A stretch of 64,000 nucleotides of DNA from Pantoea sp. Lij88 (GTDB taxonomy: Bacteria > Pseudomonadota > Gammaproteobacteria > Enterobacterales > Enterobacteriaceae). The stretch covers positions 3,844,001-3,908,000 of the forward strand of contig NZ_CP118269.1 of the NCBI RefSeq assembly GCF_030062155.1. The letters run 5' to 3'. A program made the translations under genes and the position numbers. Below, in pieces: positions 55,761 to 63,459 of this stretch (position 1 is the stretch's first letter; each line of letters opens with the position of its first letter). The notes beneath the pieces were generated by a model. That model was given only the letters and a program-made list of their open reading frames with translations, had not been told where the DNA came from and did no database searches.

Positions 55761-57371
55761 TTATTCTTTGATGTCTACCTGAGCAAAGTAGTGTCCGCCC
55801 AGCGGATCAACTTTGTACCCGGAGACTTTCTTGCTGACCGGTTCGTATACCGTTGAGTGCGCGATCATCAGCGCCGGTACCTGGTCATGCATCACAACCT
55901 GTGCCTGTTTGTAGTACTCGATACGCTTTGCCTGATCGGCAGTCGCGCGAGCGGGCTGAATCTGATCCTCGAAGGATTTATCACACCAGCGCGAGTAGTT
56001 AGAGCCATCTTTGGCCGCTGAACAGCTGAACAGGGTCGCCAGGAAGTTATCCGGATCCCCATTGTCGCCGGTCCAGCCCATCATGACGGTCTGATGCTCG
56101 CCCGCTTTAGCGCGTTTCAGATATTCGCCCCACTCGTAGGTCACGATTTTGGCTTTGACGCCAATTTTCGCCCAGTCGCTCTGAATCATTTCAGCCATGC
56201 GGCGTGCGTTCGGGTTGTACGGACGCTGAACCGGCATCGCCCACAGGTCGATAGAGAAACCGTCTGCCATGCCCGCTTCTTTCAGCAGGGCTTTGGCTTT
56301 CTCAGGATCGTAAGCGTAATCTTTCACCGCGTCGTTATAGCCCCACATTGTTGGTGGGATCAGGTTTTTAGCAGGCTGACCTGCACCCTGATAAACAGCG
56401 TCGATGATCGCCTTTTTGTTGACCGCCATGGTCAGTGCCTGACGCACTTTCAGGTTATCCAGCGGTTTTTTCTCAACGTTGTACGACAGATAGCCGACGT
56501 TCAGGCCAGCCTGCTCATACAGGTTGATGTTTTTGTCCTGCTTCATACGCGCAATGTCAGCCGGGTTTGGATAAGGCATGACCTGACATTCGCCCTTCTG
56601 CAGCTTGGCGTAACGCACTGACGCATCCGGGGTGATGGAGAAGACTAAGCGATCGATTTTCGGCTTGGTGCCCCAGTAATCCGGGTTAGCTTTGTAGAGG
56701 ATGCGCGAATCTTTCTGGTACTGCAGCAGCTGGAACGGACCGGTACCGACCGGATTCAGGTCGACGTTTTGCGGCGTGCCCGCTTTCAGCATGTTGTCTG
56801 CGTACTCTTTCGACAGAATCGAGGCGAAGTCCATGCCGAGGTCGGCAAGGAACGGCGATTCAGGGCGGGTCAGCACGAAGCGAACGGTGTTGTCGTCCAC
56901 TTTTTCGATTTTGCTGATCAGCTTAGGCATGTCCATGCCTTCGAAATATTCGTAGCTGCCGCCAGAGACGCCGTGATAGGCGTTGTTTTTATCCAGCTGG
57001 CGCTCAAAGGTGAACACCACATCATCCGCGTTGAAGTCGCGCGTCGGTTTGAAATCTTTGGTGGTCTGCCACTTCACGCCTTTGCGCAGGTGGAAGGTGT
57101 AGGTTTTGCCGTCTTCGCTGACATCCCACTTCTCTGCCAGTGCCGCGTGCAGTTCGGTGGTGCCGATAGTGAACTCAACCAGTCGGTTGTAGATCTGACG
57201 TGAGCTGGCATCGTAGGTGGTGCCCGAGGTGAACAACTGCGGGTTAAAGCCTTCCGGAGAACCTTCAGAACAGTAAACGAGGGTTTTTGCCTGAACACCG
57301 GCGGCGACAGTCATAGCAATCAGGCTCAGACCGACCTTCAGCATCCCGGATTTAGCCAGGGAGTTGATCAT
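55761..57371 (-). CDS. dppA: Periplasmic dipeptide-binding protein DppA
   Basis: Solute-binding protein family 5, 536 residues (535 in E. coli). It feeds dipeptides to DppBCDF and serves in chemotaxis to peptides with Tap in E. coli. A signal peptide (MLKVGLSLIAMTVAAGVQA) precedes KTLVYCSEGSPEGFNPQLF. The typical stretches ALTMAVNKKAIIDAVYQG and QTVMMGWTGDNGDPDNFL follow. The ribosome-binding site GGAG stands about 8 bases before ATG 57371. The leader carries a GcvB-type target. Confidence 0.97.
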   Translation of the reverse strand: MINSLAKSGMLKVGLSLIAMTVAAGVQAKTLVYCSEGSPEGFNPQLFTSGTTYDASSRQIYNRLVEFTIGTTELHAALAEKWDVSEDGKTYTFHLRKGVKWQTTKDFKPTRDFNADDVVFTFERQLDKNNAYHGVSGGSYEYFEGMDMPKLISKIEKVDDNTVRFVLTRPESPFLADLGMDFASILSKEYADNMLKAGTPQNVDLNPVGTGPFQLLQYQKDSRILYKANPDYWGTKPKIDRLVFSITPDASVRYAKLQKGECQVMPYPNPADIARMKQDKNINLYEQAGLNVGYLSYNVEKKPLDNLKVRQALTMAVNKKAIIDAVYQGAGQPAKNLIPPTMWGYNDAVKDYAYDPEKAKALLKEAGMADGFSIDLWAMPVQRPYNPNARRMAEMIQSDWAKIGVKAKIVTYEWGEYLKRAKAGEHQTVMMGWTGDNGDPDNFLATLFSCSAAKDGSNYSRWCDKSFEDQIQPARATADQAKRIEYYKQAQVVMHDQVPALMIAHSTVYEPVSKKVSGYKVDPLGGHYFAQVDIKE

Positions 57372-57384
57372 GCTTTTGCTCCAT

Positions 57385-57405
57385 TGTGATGTGATGTTGT
57401 GTGTA
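57385..57405 (-). promoter_or_regulatory. CA-rich GcvB-type sRNA target in the dppA leader
   Basis: Minus strand, 14-34 bases before the dppA ATG: ACACACAACATCACATCACA. In E. coli and Salmonella the GU-rich R1 region of GcvB RNA pairs with such a CA-rich stretch ahead of dppA and represses it. The site is seen; the GcvB gene itself is not in this window. Confidence 0.6.
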
Positions 57406-57911
57406 TTGCCTGACCTCTGATTTTTTTATGCGGTTCAGGCGTACCACCGAACAGGTGGTTAACGCGCGCGACGATTTTTTGTTATTTCAGATGCAGGTTG
57501 TGCATTCAGAAAATTCCGTAACTGCGCGTTTATTGACGCATCAATTTGTCAACAGTTGCAAAGAACGTCAATACAACGGTTACTTATTTACACAGAGTGT
57601 GAGGGATAGCATGCAACGGTAATAAAAAGCCTTTCAGTCTAAAAGCCATACAATGCATAGCGCAGCTGGCCTGATTTCCGTGCTTTATGCTGGGTTGCCG
57701 TTCTATCGCTAGTGATTCTCACCGCTAAAAAACTTAAAGCTTTTACCGGCAAATGTTGAATAACTGAACGATTCACCGTGCGTTATGACGTTCACCCAGC
57801 GGAATATGCTGGTAAAGAAGCATAAGAAATCAGCATGTTGCCGCTTTCGGTCATAAGAAGAATGTGTCGCGAATTATGATCGCATCTCTTGTATGCCAAG
57901 GCCTGCCAGCG

Positions 57912-58015
57912 GGAAAGTGGCGATAACAATGGCGGGTAAGCGGAACGCGCGGCGGGTGGGGTTTACTGGAACTTTCTGGAAAGTGGCGAAGCGAACAACA
58001 AGAGAAGGTAAGCGG
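57912..58015. repeat. Degenerate repeat pair GGAAAGTGGCGA ... GGTAAGCGG
   Basis: GGAAAGTGGCGA occurs at 57912-57923 and 57978-57989. Each is followed by GGTAAGCGG (57935-57943 and 58007-58015), with 11 and 17 bases between. Shorter echoes (GGAAAGTCGC) continue into the 75-bp repeats beyond. Confidence 0.6.
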
Positions 58016-58020
58016 GAGTG

Positions 58021-58095
58021 GCGATCAGATCGAGATCTGCTTCAGGGACACGGGCAGCTCGGAAAGTCGCTTAAACCATCCCTGGACGCTCGGCC
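58021..58095. repeat. 75-bp direct repeat, copy 1
   Basis: Runs from GCGATCAGATCGAGATCTG to GGACGCTCGGCC. It differs from copy 2 at four positions by my count (about 95% identity). It contains the perfect short palindrome CAGATCGAGATCTG. Confidence 0.85.
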
Positions 58096-58114
58096 GTAAG
58101 AAAGTGCCTGCTTA

Positions 58115-58189
58115 GCGGTCAGATTGAGATCTGCTTCAGGGACACGGGCAGATCGGAAAGTCGCTTAAACCATCCATGGACGCTCGGCC
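58115..58189. repeat. 75-bp direct repeat, copy 2
   Basis: Second copy, beginning 94 bases after the first, with 19 bases of unrelated sequence between. It leads directly into the hairpin CCCACGCC/GGCGTGGG. Confidence 0.85.
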
Positions 58190-58235
58190 CACGCCGTCCC
58201 TGGCGTGGGACGCTTTCCTCCTCTGCCCGTGTCCC
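58139..58235. repeat. Nested inverted repeat spanning about 97 bases
   Basis: Outer arms GGGACACGGGCAG (58139-58151) and CTGCCCGTGTCCC (58223-58235) are perfect over 13 bp. Inside them GGAAAG pairs with CTTTCC, and the apex holds the 8-bp hairpin CCCACGCC/GGCGTGGG (58188-58209). The left outer arm also occurs in repeat copy 1, so two alternative pairings exist. Confidence 0.7.
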
Positions 58236-58342
58236 CTCCGCCTTGAGCTTATGCGCTGCGGTTAGATGCACTCGGGTTTAGAACTGTCAGCCGTATGAAG
58301 TGCTTCTGTAAGTTTCAAATGCGTCTGCCAGACGTGAAGCGA

Positions 58343-58445
58343 AGGGAGCATACGCCTGCAGCAAAGCATAGCGGGCCATGGATGGCTCGCGCAGAGCCCG
58401 CCAGGGATGGCGGTTTTGCGTCTTTGCGGAAGGCGTATGCTCCCT
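58343..58445. repeat. Structured inverted-repeat element with 14-bp ends
   Basis: Terminal arms AGGGAGCATACGCC and GGCGTATGCTCCCT are perfect over 14 bp. The interior has nested short palindromes (GCCATGGATGGC; CCGCCAGGGATGGCGG; GCGGGC/GCCCGC). The style is that of a dispersed intergenic repeat such as REP/BIME-like or miniature inverted-repeat elements. Confidence 0.65.
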
Positions 58446-58496
58446 GAAGCCCGCACAGTGCTAATTCTTTGCCTGCCCATGACTTTTCTACAGACG

Positions 58497-58526
58497 AAAA
58501 AAAACCTGTCTTTTCAGACAGGTTTT
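58497..58526 (-). terminator. Rho-independent terminator of the tRNA-Pro gene
   Basis: Minus-strand stem of 11 bp (core CCTGTCT/AGACAGG) with a 4-base loop and eight T, 9 bases after the tRNA CCA end. Confidence 0.85.
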
Positions 58527-58534
58527 CTTAAATA

Positions 58535-58611
58535 TGGTCGGCGAGAGAGGATTCGAACCTCCGACCCACTGGTCCCAAACCAGTTGCGCTACCAAGCTGC
58601 GCTACTCGCCG
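58535..58611 (-). tRNA. proM: tRNA-Pro(UGG)
   Basis: 77 bases on the minus strand with encoded CCA. The acceptor stem is CGGCGAG/CTCGCCG, the anticodon stem is ACTGG/CCAGT with loop TTTGGGA (anticodon TGG), and the T arm is GGAGGTTCGAATCCTCTC-type. From memory the sequence equals E. coli proM. It sits between dppA and eptB, where E. coli carries proK, the CGG-anticodon proline tRNA. An intrinsic terminator follows. Confidence 0.95.
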
Positions 58612-58736
58612 ATGGGGGCGCATGTTACTGCTACCCCCGATCAGCGTCAACCGCTTTTTATGCTTTTGCCGCTAATCGCCTGGAAAGCACGCGGTTACCG
58701 GAAATTAACCGCCGGCCCTGCCCTTTTCGCTCACTA

Positions 58737-60428
58737 TTACAGCGCTTTAGCCTGATCTTTAGCCGGGGCCTGACACCAGTTGTTCGCCGGGTTAATGCCG
58801 CCATCTGGCGAGGTATAACCCAGACAGCCCAGGATGGTATCGAACAACTCAACGTGGCGATGGGTCCGGCCTACACGCTGCTGCGCCTGCAGACGCTCAA
58901 AGTTGCTGCGGTTCTGACTGTCTTCCAGATACTTATCTGACGCCCAGACCATCATCGGTACGCGGAACTGCTCAGGCGGTGCCATCTCACGCGGTGTGCC
59001 GTGCAGATGCATATTCTCGCTGATCGACTCACCGTGATCTGAGGCGTAGAAGACGATCGCCTTCTTATCACGCAGCTGATCCAGCACGCTATCCAGCATG
59101 CTATCGACATACAGCACCGAGTTGTCATAAGCGTTGATCAACTGCGCTTTGCTGCAGGTCTCATCGACGCCCATACACTCCGGCTGATACTTCGCGAAGC
59201 TGCGCGGATAACGCTGGGAATAGAGGTAATGCGACCCTTTGGTGTGCAACACGATCAGATGCTTACCTTTCGGGAAACGATCCAGTGAGGCTTTCATCTC
59301 CGGCACCAGCAGCATGTCATCCACCGATTTGCCCTGATTACGCTTCTCTGAACCAATCTGCTCACGGAAGGCAAAGTTGTTGGCATTGATGTTGTCGTAG
59401 AACCAGACTTCGCTCTGCATCGCAAACAGCTCAGAGGTGAAGCCCAGCTCTCGCATCACCGCAAACACGTTCTGCTCTTTCAGCGTACGGCCAGGGTTAT
59501 CCATGGTGCCGCCTTCGCGCACGAACATGCAGCGCAGCGACAGCTTGGTCGCGGTATCACAGGATTGGCCGCGGAACGCTACCAGGTTCTTCTCTTTCGA
59601 CAGCTTCGGCGTCGTGTCACGCTCGTAGCCCAGCATCCCCATGTGATCCCAGCGGGTGGTTTCGCCAATCACAAACACCACATAGGTATCGTCCAGCCCG
59701 GCAGGCGCAACGTAGGTAAACTTCTTCGCCGGATCCAGCAGTTCCTCGCTATTCAGCGACTCATCCACGCGGGTCCAGGCAAACAGGCCCACAGCCGCCA
59801 GCCAGTTCGAAGGAAGATAAGAGTGCGCCACCACACCGCCGTAGCTCGGCAGATCGACGTTGGTGATCTCTTCGTTATGCTTCTGCAGCTTGTCCAGAAA
59901 ACGAATCGGTAGCCAGACCAGCGCCACGCAGAGCAGCATAATCACGGTTGGCTTGAGACGCTGTCCCGGCGTACGCAGCTGTTCATTCAGCGTCATGCTC
60001 AGCTTATTACGCCAGATCATCAGCAGCGGCAGCGCGCTGACCAGCACCATCCACAGAATGAAATGGTAGCCCACCACCTCTTTAGAGAGATCGGTATCGG
60101 TGGTCATCACCGAAGCCACAATGCCGTAGCCAATCACAACGTTGAAAAACGCCATGTAATAGCCAGCAGCAACAGAAATCAGAACAATCAGCGTGGCCAG
60201 CACGCGATAAAACCACTTTCCACCCAACGACAGCAGCCGCATCAGGAAGAAGGTCAGCAGCACAATGGCCACCACCTCGGTAGCGGCAGTCAGCCAGTTT
60301 GTTATCGTAGAGTGTTTGAGAAAACCATCAAAGCGACGATAGAAAATCGGTAAATTCAATAAGATACCGAGATAGAGCGCCAGCAATAGCGATAGCTTCT
60401 GCTGAGTCAGGGTTTTAATGTAATTCAT
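58737..60428 (-). CDS. eptB: Kdo2-lipid A phosphoethanolamine 7''-transferase EptB
   Basis: Inner-membrane enzyme adding phosphoethanolamine to the outer Kdo of LPS. The 563 residues have five N-terminal membrane helices (from LSLLLALYLGILLNLPIF) and a periplasmic sulfatase-like domain. It contains the catalytic VIGETTRWDHMGMLGYER, the Cys-rich SCDTATKLSLRCMF, and FYASDHGESISENMHLHGTP. I chose ATG 60428 (MNYIKTLTQQKLS), which matches the E. coli start (MRYIKSITQQKLS); 83 codons of open frame upstream have no family match. It is the second phosphoethanolamine transferase here, besides BcsG. Confidence 0.94.
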   Translation of the reverse strand: MNYIKTLTQQKLSLLLALYLGILLNLPIFYRRFDGFLKHSTITNWLTAATEVVAIVLLTFFLMRLLSLGGKWFYRVLATLIVLISVAAGYYMAFFNVVIGYGIVASVMTTDTDLSKEVVGYHFILWMVLVSALPLLMIWRNKLSMTLNEQLRTPGQRLKPTVIMLLCVALVWLPIRFLDKLQKHNEEITNVDLPSYGGVVAHSYLPSNWLAAVGLFAWTRVDESLNSEELLDPAKKFTYVAPAGLDDTYVVFVIGETTRWDHMGMLGYERDTTPKLSKEKNLVAFRGQSCDTATKLSLRCMFVREGGTMDNPGRTLKEQNVFAVMRELGFTSELFAMQSEVWFYDNINANNFAFREQIGSEKRNQGKSVDDMLLVPEMKASLDRFPKGKHLIVLHTKGSHYLYSQRYPRSFAKYQPECMGVDETCSKAQLINAYDNSVLYVDSMLDSVLDQLRDKKAIVFYASDHGESISENMHLHGTPREMAPPEQFRVPMMVWASDKYLEDSQNRSNFERLQAQQRVGRTHRHVELFDTILGCLGYTSPDGGINPANNWCQAPAKDQAKAL

Positions 60429-60706
60429 GAAAAAAGGTGTTTCTCCGGTGTGAAGCGCTTGACCAAATCTTTTATGTGACTGCCGAAACGCGGCAGAGTT
60501 CGCTGAAAAGCGGACCGGACAAGATGAAGGAAAATTCTGAACGGATTTATGGGCTATAACGCGAGGTGGCTCAGTAAAACATGGGTGCGTTTTAGAGACC
60601 AGAAAATAATCGTTGCCGACCTGATTAGCACATTTTTTGTGCACGGCGGAGAGCAGAGGCCGGGCGGTCTGGCGCAAAGGACAGGTAATGGAAGGATTAA
60701 AGGGTG
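60429..60706 (-). other. eptB upstream region
   Basis: About 280 bases between eptB and the ohr terminator. GGAG lies 14 bases before the eptB ATG. In E. coli this leader is the target of MgrR RNA; I could not identify a pairing site by eye. No gene seen. Confidence 0.4.
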
Positions 60707-60739
60707 AAAAAAGGGCGGGCCTGATGGTGTCAGGCCCGC
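60707..60739 (-). terminator. Rho-independent terminator of ohr
   Basis: Minus-strand stem GCGGGCCTGA/TCAGGCCCGC, 10 bp and perfect, 5-base loop, then CC and a run of six T, 7 bases after the ohr stop. Confidence 0.85.
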
Positions 60740-60746
60740 AGCACGC

Positions 60747-61175
60747 TTAGCGAATGATGTTCAGCGTGACGTCGATGTTGTTGCGGGTAGCGTTTGAGTA
60801 AGGACACACGATGTGCGCCGCATCAACCAGCTTCTGCGCTTCGGCTTCATCCATTCCTGGCAGATGAATATTCAGCGTCGCTTCGATACCGAAACCATTC
60901 GGAATCGGGCCGATACCGACTTCACCTTCGATCCACGCGTCTTTCGGCATGGCGATTTTGTCGCGGCCCGCAACAAACTTCATCGCACCGATGAAGCAGG
61001 CTGAGTAACCCGCAGCAAACAGCTGCTCAGGGTTAGTCACTTCGCCGCCTGCACCGCCCATCTCTTTTGGCACACCCAGTTTCACGTCCAGTACACCGTC
61101 AGAAGAGGTTGCACGACCATCACGACCACCGGTTGCTTTGGCTTTGGCGCGGTAAACTACTTGTTCTAAAGACAT
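60747..61175 (-). CDS. ohr: Organic hydroperoxide resistance peroxidase Ohr
   Basis: Cysteine-based, lipoyl-dependent peroxidase of the OsmC/Ohr family that detoxifies organic and fatty-acid hydroperoxides. The 142 residues have both redox cysteines: C60 in [12 protein letters not shown] and C124 in [15 protein letters not shown]. The Arg near residue 18 and Glu50 ([10 protein letters not shown]) also fit Ohr rather than OsmC. A good ribosome-binding site (GGAG) stands before the ATG. The regulator ohrR lies 95 bases upstream in the same direction. Confidence 0.94.
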   Translation of the reverse strand: MSLEQVVYRAKAKATGGRDGRATSSDGVLDVKLGVPKEMGGAGGEVTNPEQLFAAGYSACFIGAMKFVAGRDKIAMPKDAWIEGEVGIGPIPNGFGIEATLNIHLPGMDEAEAQKLVDAAHIVCPYSNATRNNIDVTLNIIR

Positions 61176-61242
61176 GACATTTCTCCGTTACGCTATTTAA
61201 TCGCCCGCTACTTATTTAACCGTAATCAGGCGGTGAGGTTCA

Positions 61243-61261
61243 ACGGGTGCAGCGCACCCGT
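61243..61261 (-). terminator. Hairpin between ohrR and ohr
   Basis: Perfect 8-bp stem ACGGGTGC/GCACCCGT with a 3-base loop, 9 bases after the ohrR stop. There is no T-run, so it may be a partial terminator or an RNA end-protector. Confidence 0.45.
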
Positions 61262-61270
61262 CAGCAATGT

Positions 61271-61735
61271 TTATCGTGACTGGTTCAGGTTATCCCGTAA
61301 CCCATCCAGCTGTAATTTCAGCGCCAGCAAGGCATCATCGTCACAGGCGGTGGCACATTTCACCGCTTCAGGAATCGCTTCAGCCTTAATCCGCAGCGCG
61401 CGGCCAGCCTCAGTCAGCGTGACCGCCACCTGGCGCTCATCCTGGCGGGTGCGCTGGCGGTTAATCAGACCTGCGTTTTCCAGCCGCTTCAGCAGTGGCG
61501 TTAATGTTGCCGAGTCTAAAAAAAGCTGCTCGCCAATCTCAGACACCGTGACATCGTCTTTTTGCCATAACACCAGCATCACCAGATATTGCGGGTAAGT
61601 AATGTCGAGCTGGCTCAGCAACTGGCGATAGACTTTATTCATCGCCAGGTTGGCAGAATAAAGCGCAAAGCAGAGTTGCTGATCGACCAACAGTGGCATC
61701 GGTTTCACTTTTTTGTCATCTTGATCACAGTTCAT
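61271..61735 (-). CDS. ohrR: MarR-family peroxide-sensing repressor OhrR
   Basis: Winged-helix dimeric repressor of ohr that releases DNA when its cysteine is oxidised by organic peroxides. The 154 residues have the reactive Cys at position 22 ([22 protein letters not shown]) and a second Cys at 127, the positions of the Cys22-Cys127 pair in Xanthomonas OhrR, so this looks like the two-Cys class. The helix-turn-helix is [25 protein letters not shown] and the wing is [18 protein letters not shown] chose ATG 61735; the longer frame upstream would run into the divergent gene's leader. Confidence 0.92.
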   Translation of the reverse strand: MNCDQDDKKVKPMPLLVDQQLCFALYSANLAMNKVYRQLLSQLDITYPQYLVMLVLWQKDDVTVSEIGEQLFLDSATLTPLLKRLENAGLINRQRTRQDERQVAVTLTEAGRALRIKAEAIPEAVKCATACDDDALLALKLQLDGLRDNLNQSR

Positions 61736-61744
61736 GGGAATTAA

Positions 61745-61770
61745 TATAGATAGCGCGCTAGATAATTGCA
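61745..61770. promoter_or_regulatory. Possible OhrR operator in the ohrR/HD-hydrolase divergent region
   Basis: The perfect palindrome TAGCGCGCTA (61751-61760) is flanked by ATAGA and GATAATTGCA. It sits 16-25 bases upstream of ohrR and 40-49 bases before the divergent HD-domain gene, a natural place for a shared operator. The match to published AT-rich OhrR sites is only partial. Confidence 0.35.
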
Positions 61771-61799
61771 AGCAAACTTTTGGGGTCAGGGGGAAAAGC

Positions 61800-62396
61800 A
61801 TGCAGGATTCACTGGAAGAACAGGCGCGTCGATTCGCCACCGAGGCACATGCCAGTGCCGGTCAGCGCCGCAAGTATACCGATGAACCGTACATTGTTCA
61901 TCCGGCCGCGGTGGTGGAACTGGTGCGCAGCGTCAGTCATGATGAGGCGTTGTTAGCGGCAGCCTGGCTGCACGATACCGTGGAAGATACTGCCACGACC
62001 CGGGGTGATATCGAAGCCCATTTTGGCGCACGCGTGGCCAGCCTGGTTGAGATGCTGACCGACAGCACACCCGCAGCGGCAAAGAATCGCGCGGCCCGCA
62101 AACTGGCGCACTTCCGCCATACGGCCAGCGCCAGTCCTGAGGCCCAGACCATCAAACTGGCTGACATCATCGATAATACCCGCGCGATTGTGCGTTTTGA
62201 CCCTGACTTTGCACGGGTCTACCTGGTGGAAAAGCAGATACAGATTGAGCTGCTGAAACAGGGAGATGCGCAGTTATGGCAGCAGGCTTCAGCGATCATT
62301 GAAAGCGGACTCGCCCAGTTGCGGGAGCCGCCCTACAGCGTGCCGGAGAGCTGGTTTGTGAAACAGGCCGCTAAATACAGCGAAATACACGCATAA
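61800..62396 (+). CDS. HD-domain (p)ppGpp hydrolase-like protein (MESH1/SpoT-HD type)
   Basis: A 198-residue stand-alone HD-domain protein. The order of motifs is that of small (p)ppGpp 3'-pyrophosphohydrolases: [17 protein letters not shown] (first His), [15 protein letters not shown] (HD and ED), and [16 protein letters not shown] (final Asp). It has no synthetase, TGS or ACT domain. I chose ATG 61800 ([12 protein letters not shown]) with AGGGGGA upstream; an earlier in-frame ATG would start inside the ohrR promoter. It is divergent from ohrR and shares its control region. Substrate is inferred; a nucleotide hydrolase of another kind is possible. Confidence 0.75.
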   Translation: MQDSLEEQARRFATEAHASAGQRRKYTDEPYIVHPAAVVELVRSVSHDEALLAAAWLHDTVEDTATTRGDIEAHFGARVASLVEMLTDSTPAAAKNRAARKLAHFRHTASASPEAQTIKLADIIDNTRAIVRFDPDFARVYLVEKQIQIELLKQGDAQLWQQASAIIESGLAQLREPPYSVPESWFVKQAAKYSEIHA

Positions 62397-62423
62397 AAAA
62401 ACCCGCCAGCGGCGGGTTCTTTT
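62397..62423. terminator. Bidirectional terminator
   Basis: Perfect 8-bp stem AACCCGCC/GGCGGGTT with loop AGC. There is a T-run to the right (CTTTT) for the HD-domain gene and an A-run to the left, seven T on the minus strand, for the regulator gene facing it. Confidence 0.85.
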
Positions 62424-62435
62424 CGGGATACCTGA

Positions 62436-62732
62436 TTATTCAAGCAACTGGCGTCCCAGATAGGGATTAGCCTGTAATAATTTCATCAGTTTCTGCGCCG
62501 TCGCGGAAGGACGGGTACGCCGGGCTTCCCAGCTTTTCACGGAAGAAACGCTCACGCCCATCACTTTTGCAAACTCATCAACCTGCATGCCTGTCATCTC
62601 ACGCAGACGCTGCGGCTCTGGCTGGGCGGGTTGCTGACGCTGAATAAGTAACTCGGCGGCGCGATCATCACGTGTCAAAACAATCTGCTCAAGGCTGCTG
62701 AGCAATTCAAACATCGGGTCTTTTAATTCCAT
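62436..62732 (-). CDS. XRE-family transcriptional regulator (HigA/NadS-like)
   Basis: A 98-residue DNA-binding protein. The helix-turn-helix (residues 45-80) reads MTGMQVDEFAKVMGVSVSSVKSWEARRTRPSATAQKL, the style of antitoxins such as HigA2/NadS and of the MqsA C-terminal domain. The N-terminal 40 residues are helical and charged. GGAG lies just before ATG 62732. Antitoxins of this type usually follow a toxin gene, but no toxin frame is present on either side, so it is an orphan regulator here. Target unknown. Confidence 0.75.
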   Translation of the reverse strand: MELKDPMFELLSSLEQIVLTRDDRAAELLIQRQQPAQPEPQRLREMTGMQVDEFAKVMGVSVSSVKSWEARRTRPSATAQKLMKLLQANPYLGRQLLE

Positions 62733-63459
62733 AGAGAACTCCTTAAAAACTCGCTATGAAGCACGTGAAAGTAGAGAGGTACGAGCCTGAAGTCAGGACT
62801 CTGAAACCGGGCCTGTTCAGGCTGGATCCCGCAAGGGTTTGTTTTTGTTATGAGAAAAACCATTACGGGACACAGCCTGCGGTGCACTGCTTTAAAGATG
62901 TCAGGTCAATGCAACAAATGCCGGGAGACTAAGTATGGATAGAGACCTGACTATTTGCCGCGCAATTTATAATTATTTTTTTTGCTATTGTTTGCCGGAA
63001 AAGTTCCAGCGCCTCTAACCTGCTGAGGCAGTTGATTTTTGTGCTTACATAGCGGGCAAAAAAATCAAATGATGTTTGCGATTTATGTGGATACCATCAA
63101 AATTCTGGCGGGCATATTCTCATTTCTGTGAGCACTACACCTGTTCAGGTAGTGAGTGCAAAATATACGCCAATGGTTTACTTCCTGAACACTTATATTC
63201 ACAGTTCTGATTAATTTAAGAATTGTCCTGGTTAGGGCCTGAGCCCTGGCGCGCTGCGCCTCACAGTGCTGTGCGGGCAAATCTTTTATCCTGAACGCCG
63301 CCGTATCGTCAGATAAATCAGCAGTCACCTTAACGAAACGGCTGACGCCTCATGCCGGTGCAGTTACACGTTATTTATCGGCCTGATGCGCGGTAAACGT
63401 GCAGACCGGTGATAGCGCACTGATGACGGGAAAAACAGACCCTGTAAGGATGAAAAGCG
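62733..63459. other. Gene-free region with repeated CCTGTTCAGG palindromes
   Basis: About 730 bases, AT-rich in the middle (62970-63000). Two 12-bp palindromes share the core CCTGTTCAGG, GCCTGTTCAGGC at 62811-62822 and ACCTGTTCAGGT at 63139-63150; the second is flanked by CACT/AGTG arms. CCTGAAGTCAGG-like sequence lies at 62785-62797. Open frames here have neither a ribosome-binding site nor a family pattern. It may hold the promoter of the regulator, that of the ggt-like gene, or an unrecognised RNA. Confidence 0.5.

Larger units (their letters stand above)
57406..58534. other. Long gene-free region between dppA and tRNA-Pro
   Basis: More than 1.1 kb without a credible gene. The left half (to about 57890) is ordinary AT-rich upstream sequence with a TTGACA box (57547-57552, minus). 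The right half (57900-58445) is GC-rich and built of degenerate repeats, 75-bp direct repeats and long inverted repeats, listed separately. It ends at the tRNA terminator. Confidence 0.7.

Noticed and set aside
57401..57622. A 73-codon plus-strand frame upstream of dppA
   Set aside because: It overlaps the dppA leader and GcvB site on the opposite strand, and lacks a ribosome-binding site and any family pattern.
58407..58940. A 177-codon plus-strand frame over the tRNA gene and the eptB 3' end
   Set aside because: It reads antisense through the tRNA-Pro gene, its terminator and the eptB C terminus, and its protein matches no family.
63083..63328. An 81-codon minus-strand frame upstream of the XRE regulator, considered as its toxin partner
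   Set aside because: It has no HigB/RelE-like pattern and no ribosome-binding site, and it lies 350 bases from the regulator instead of adjoining it.
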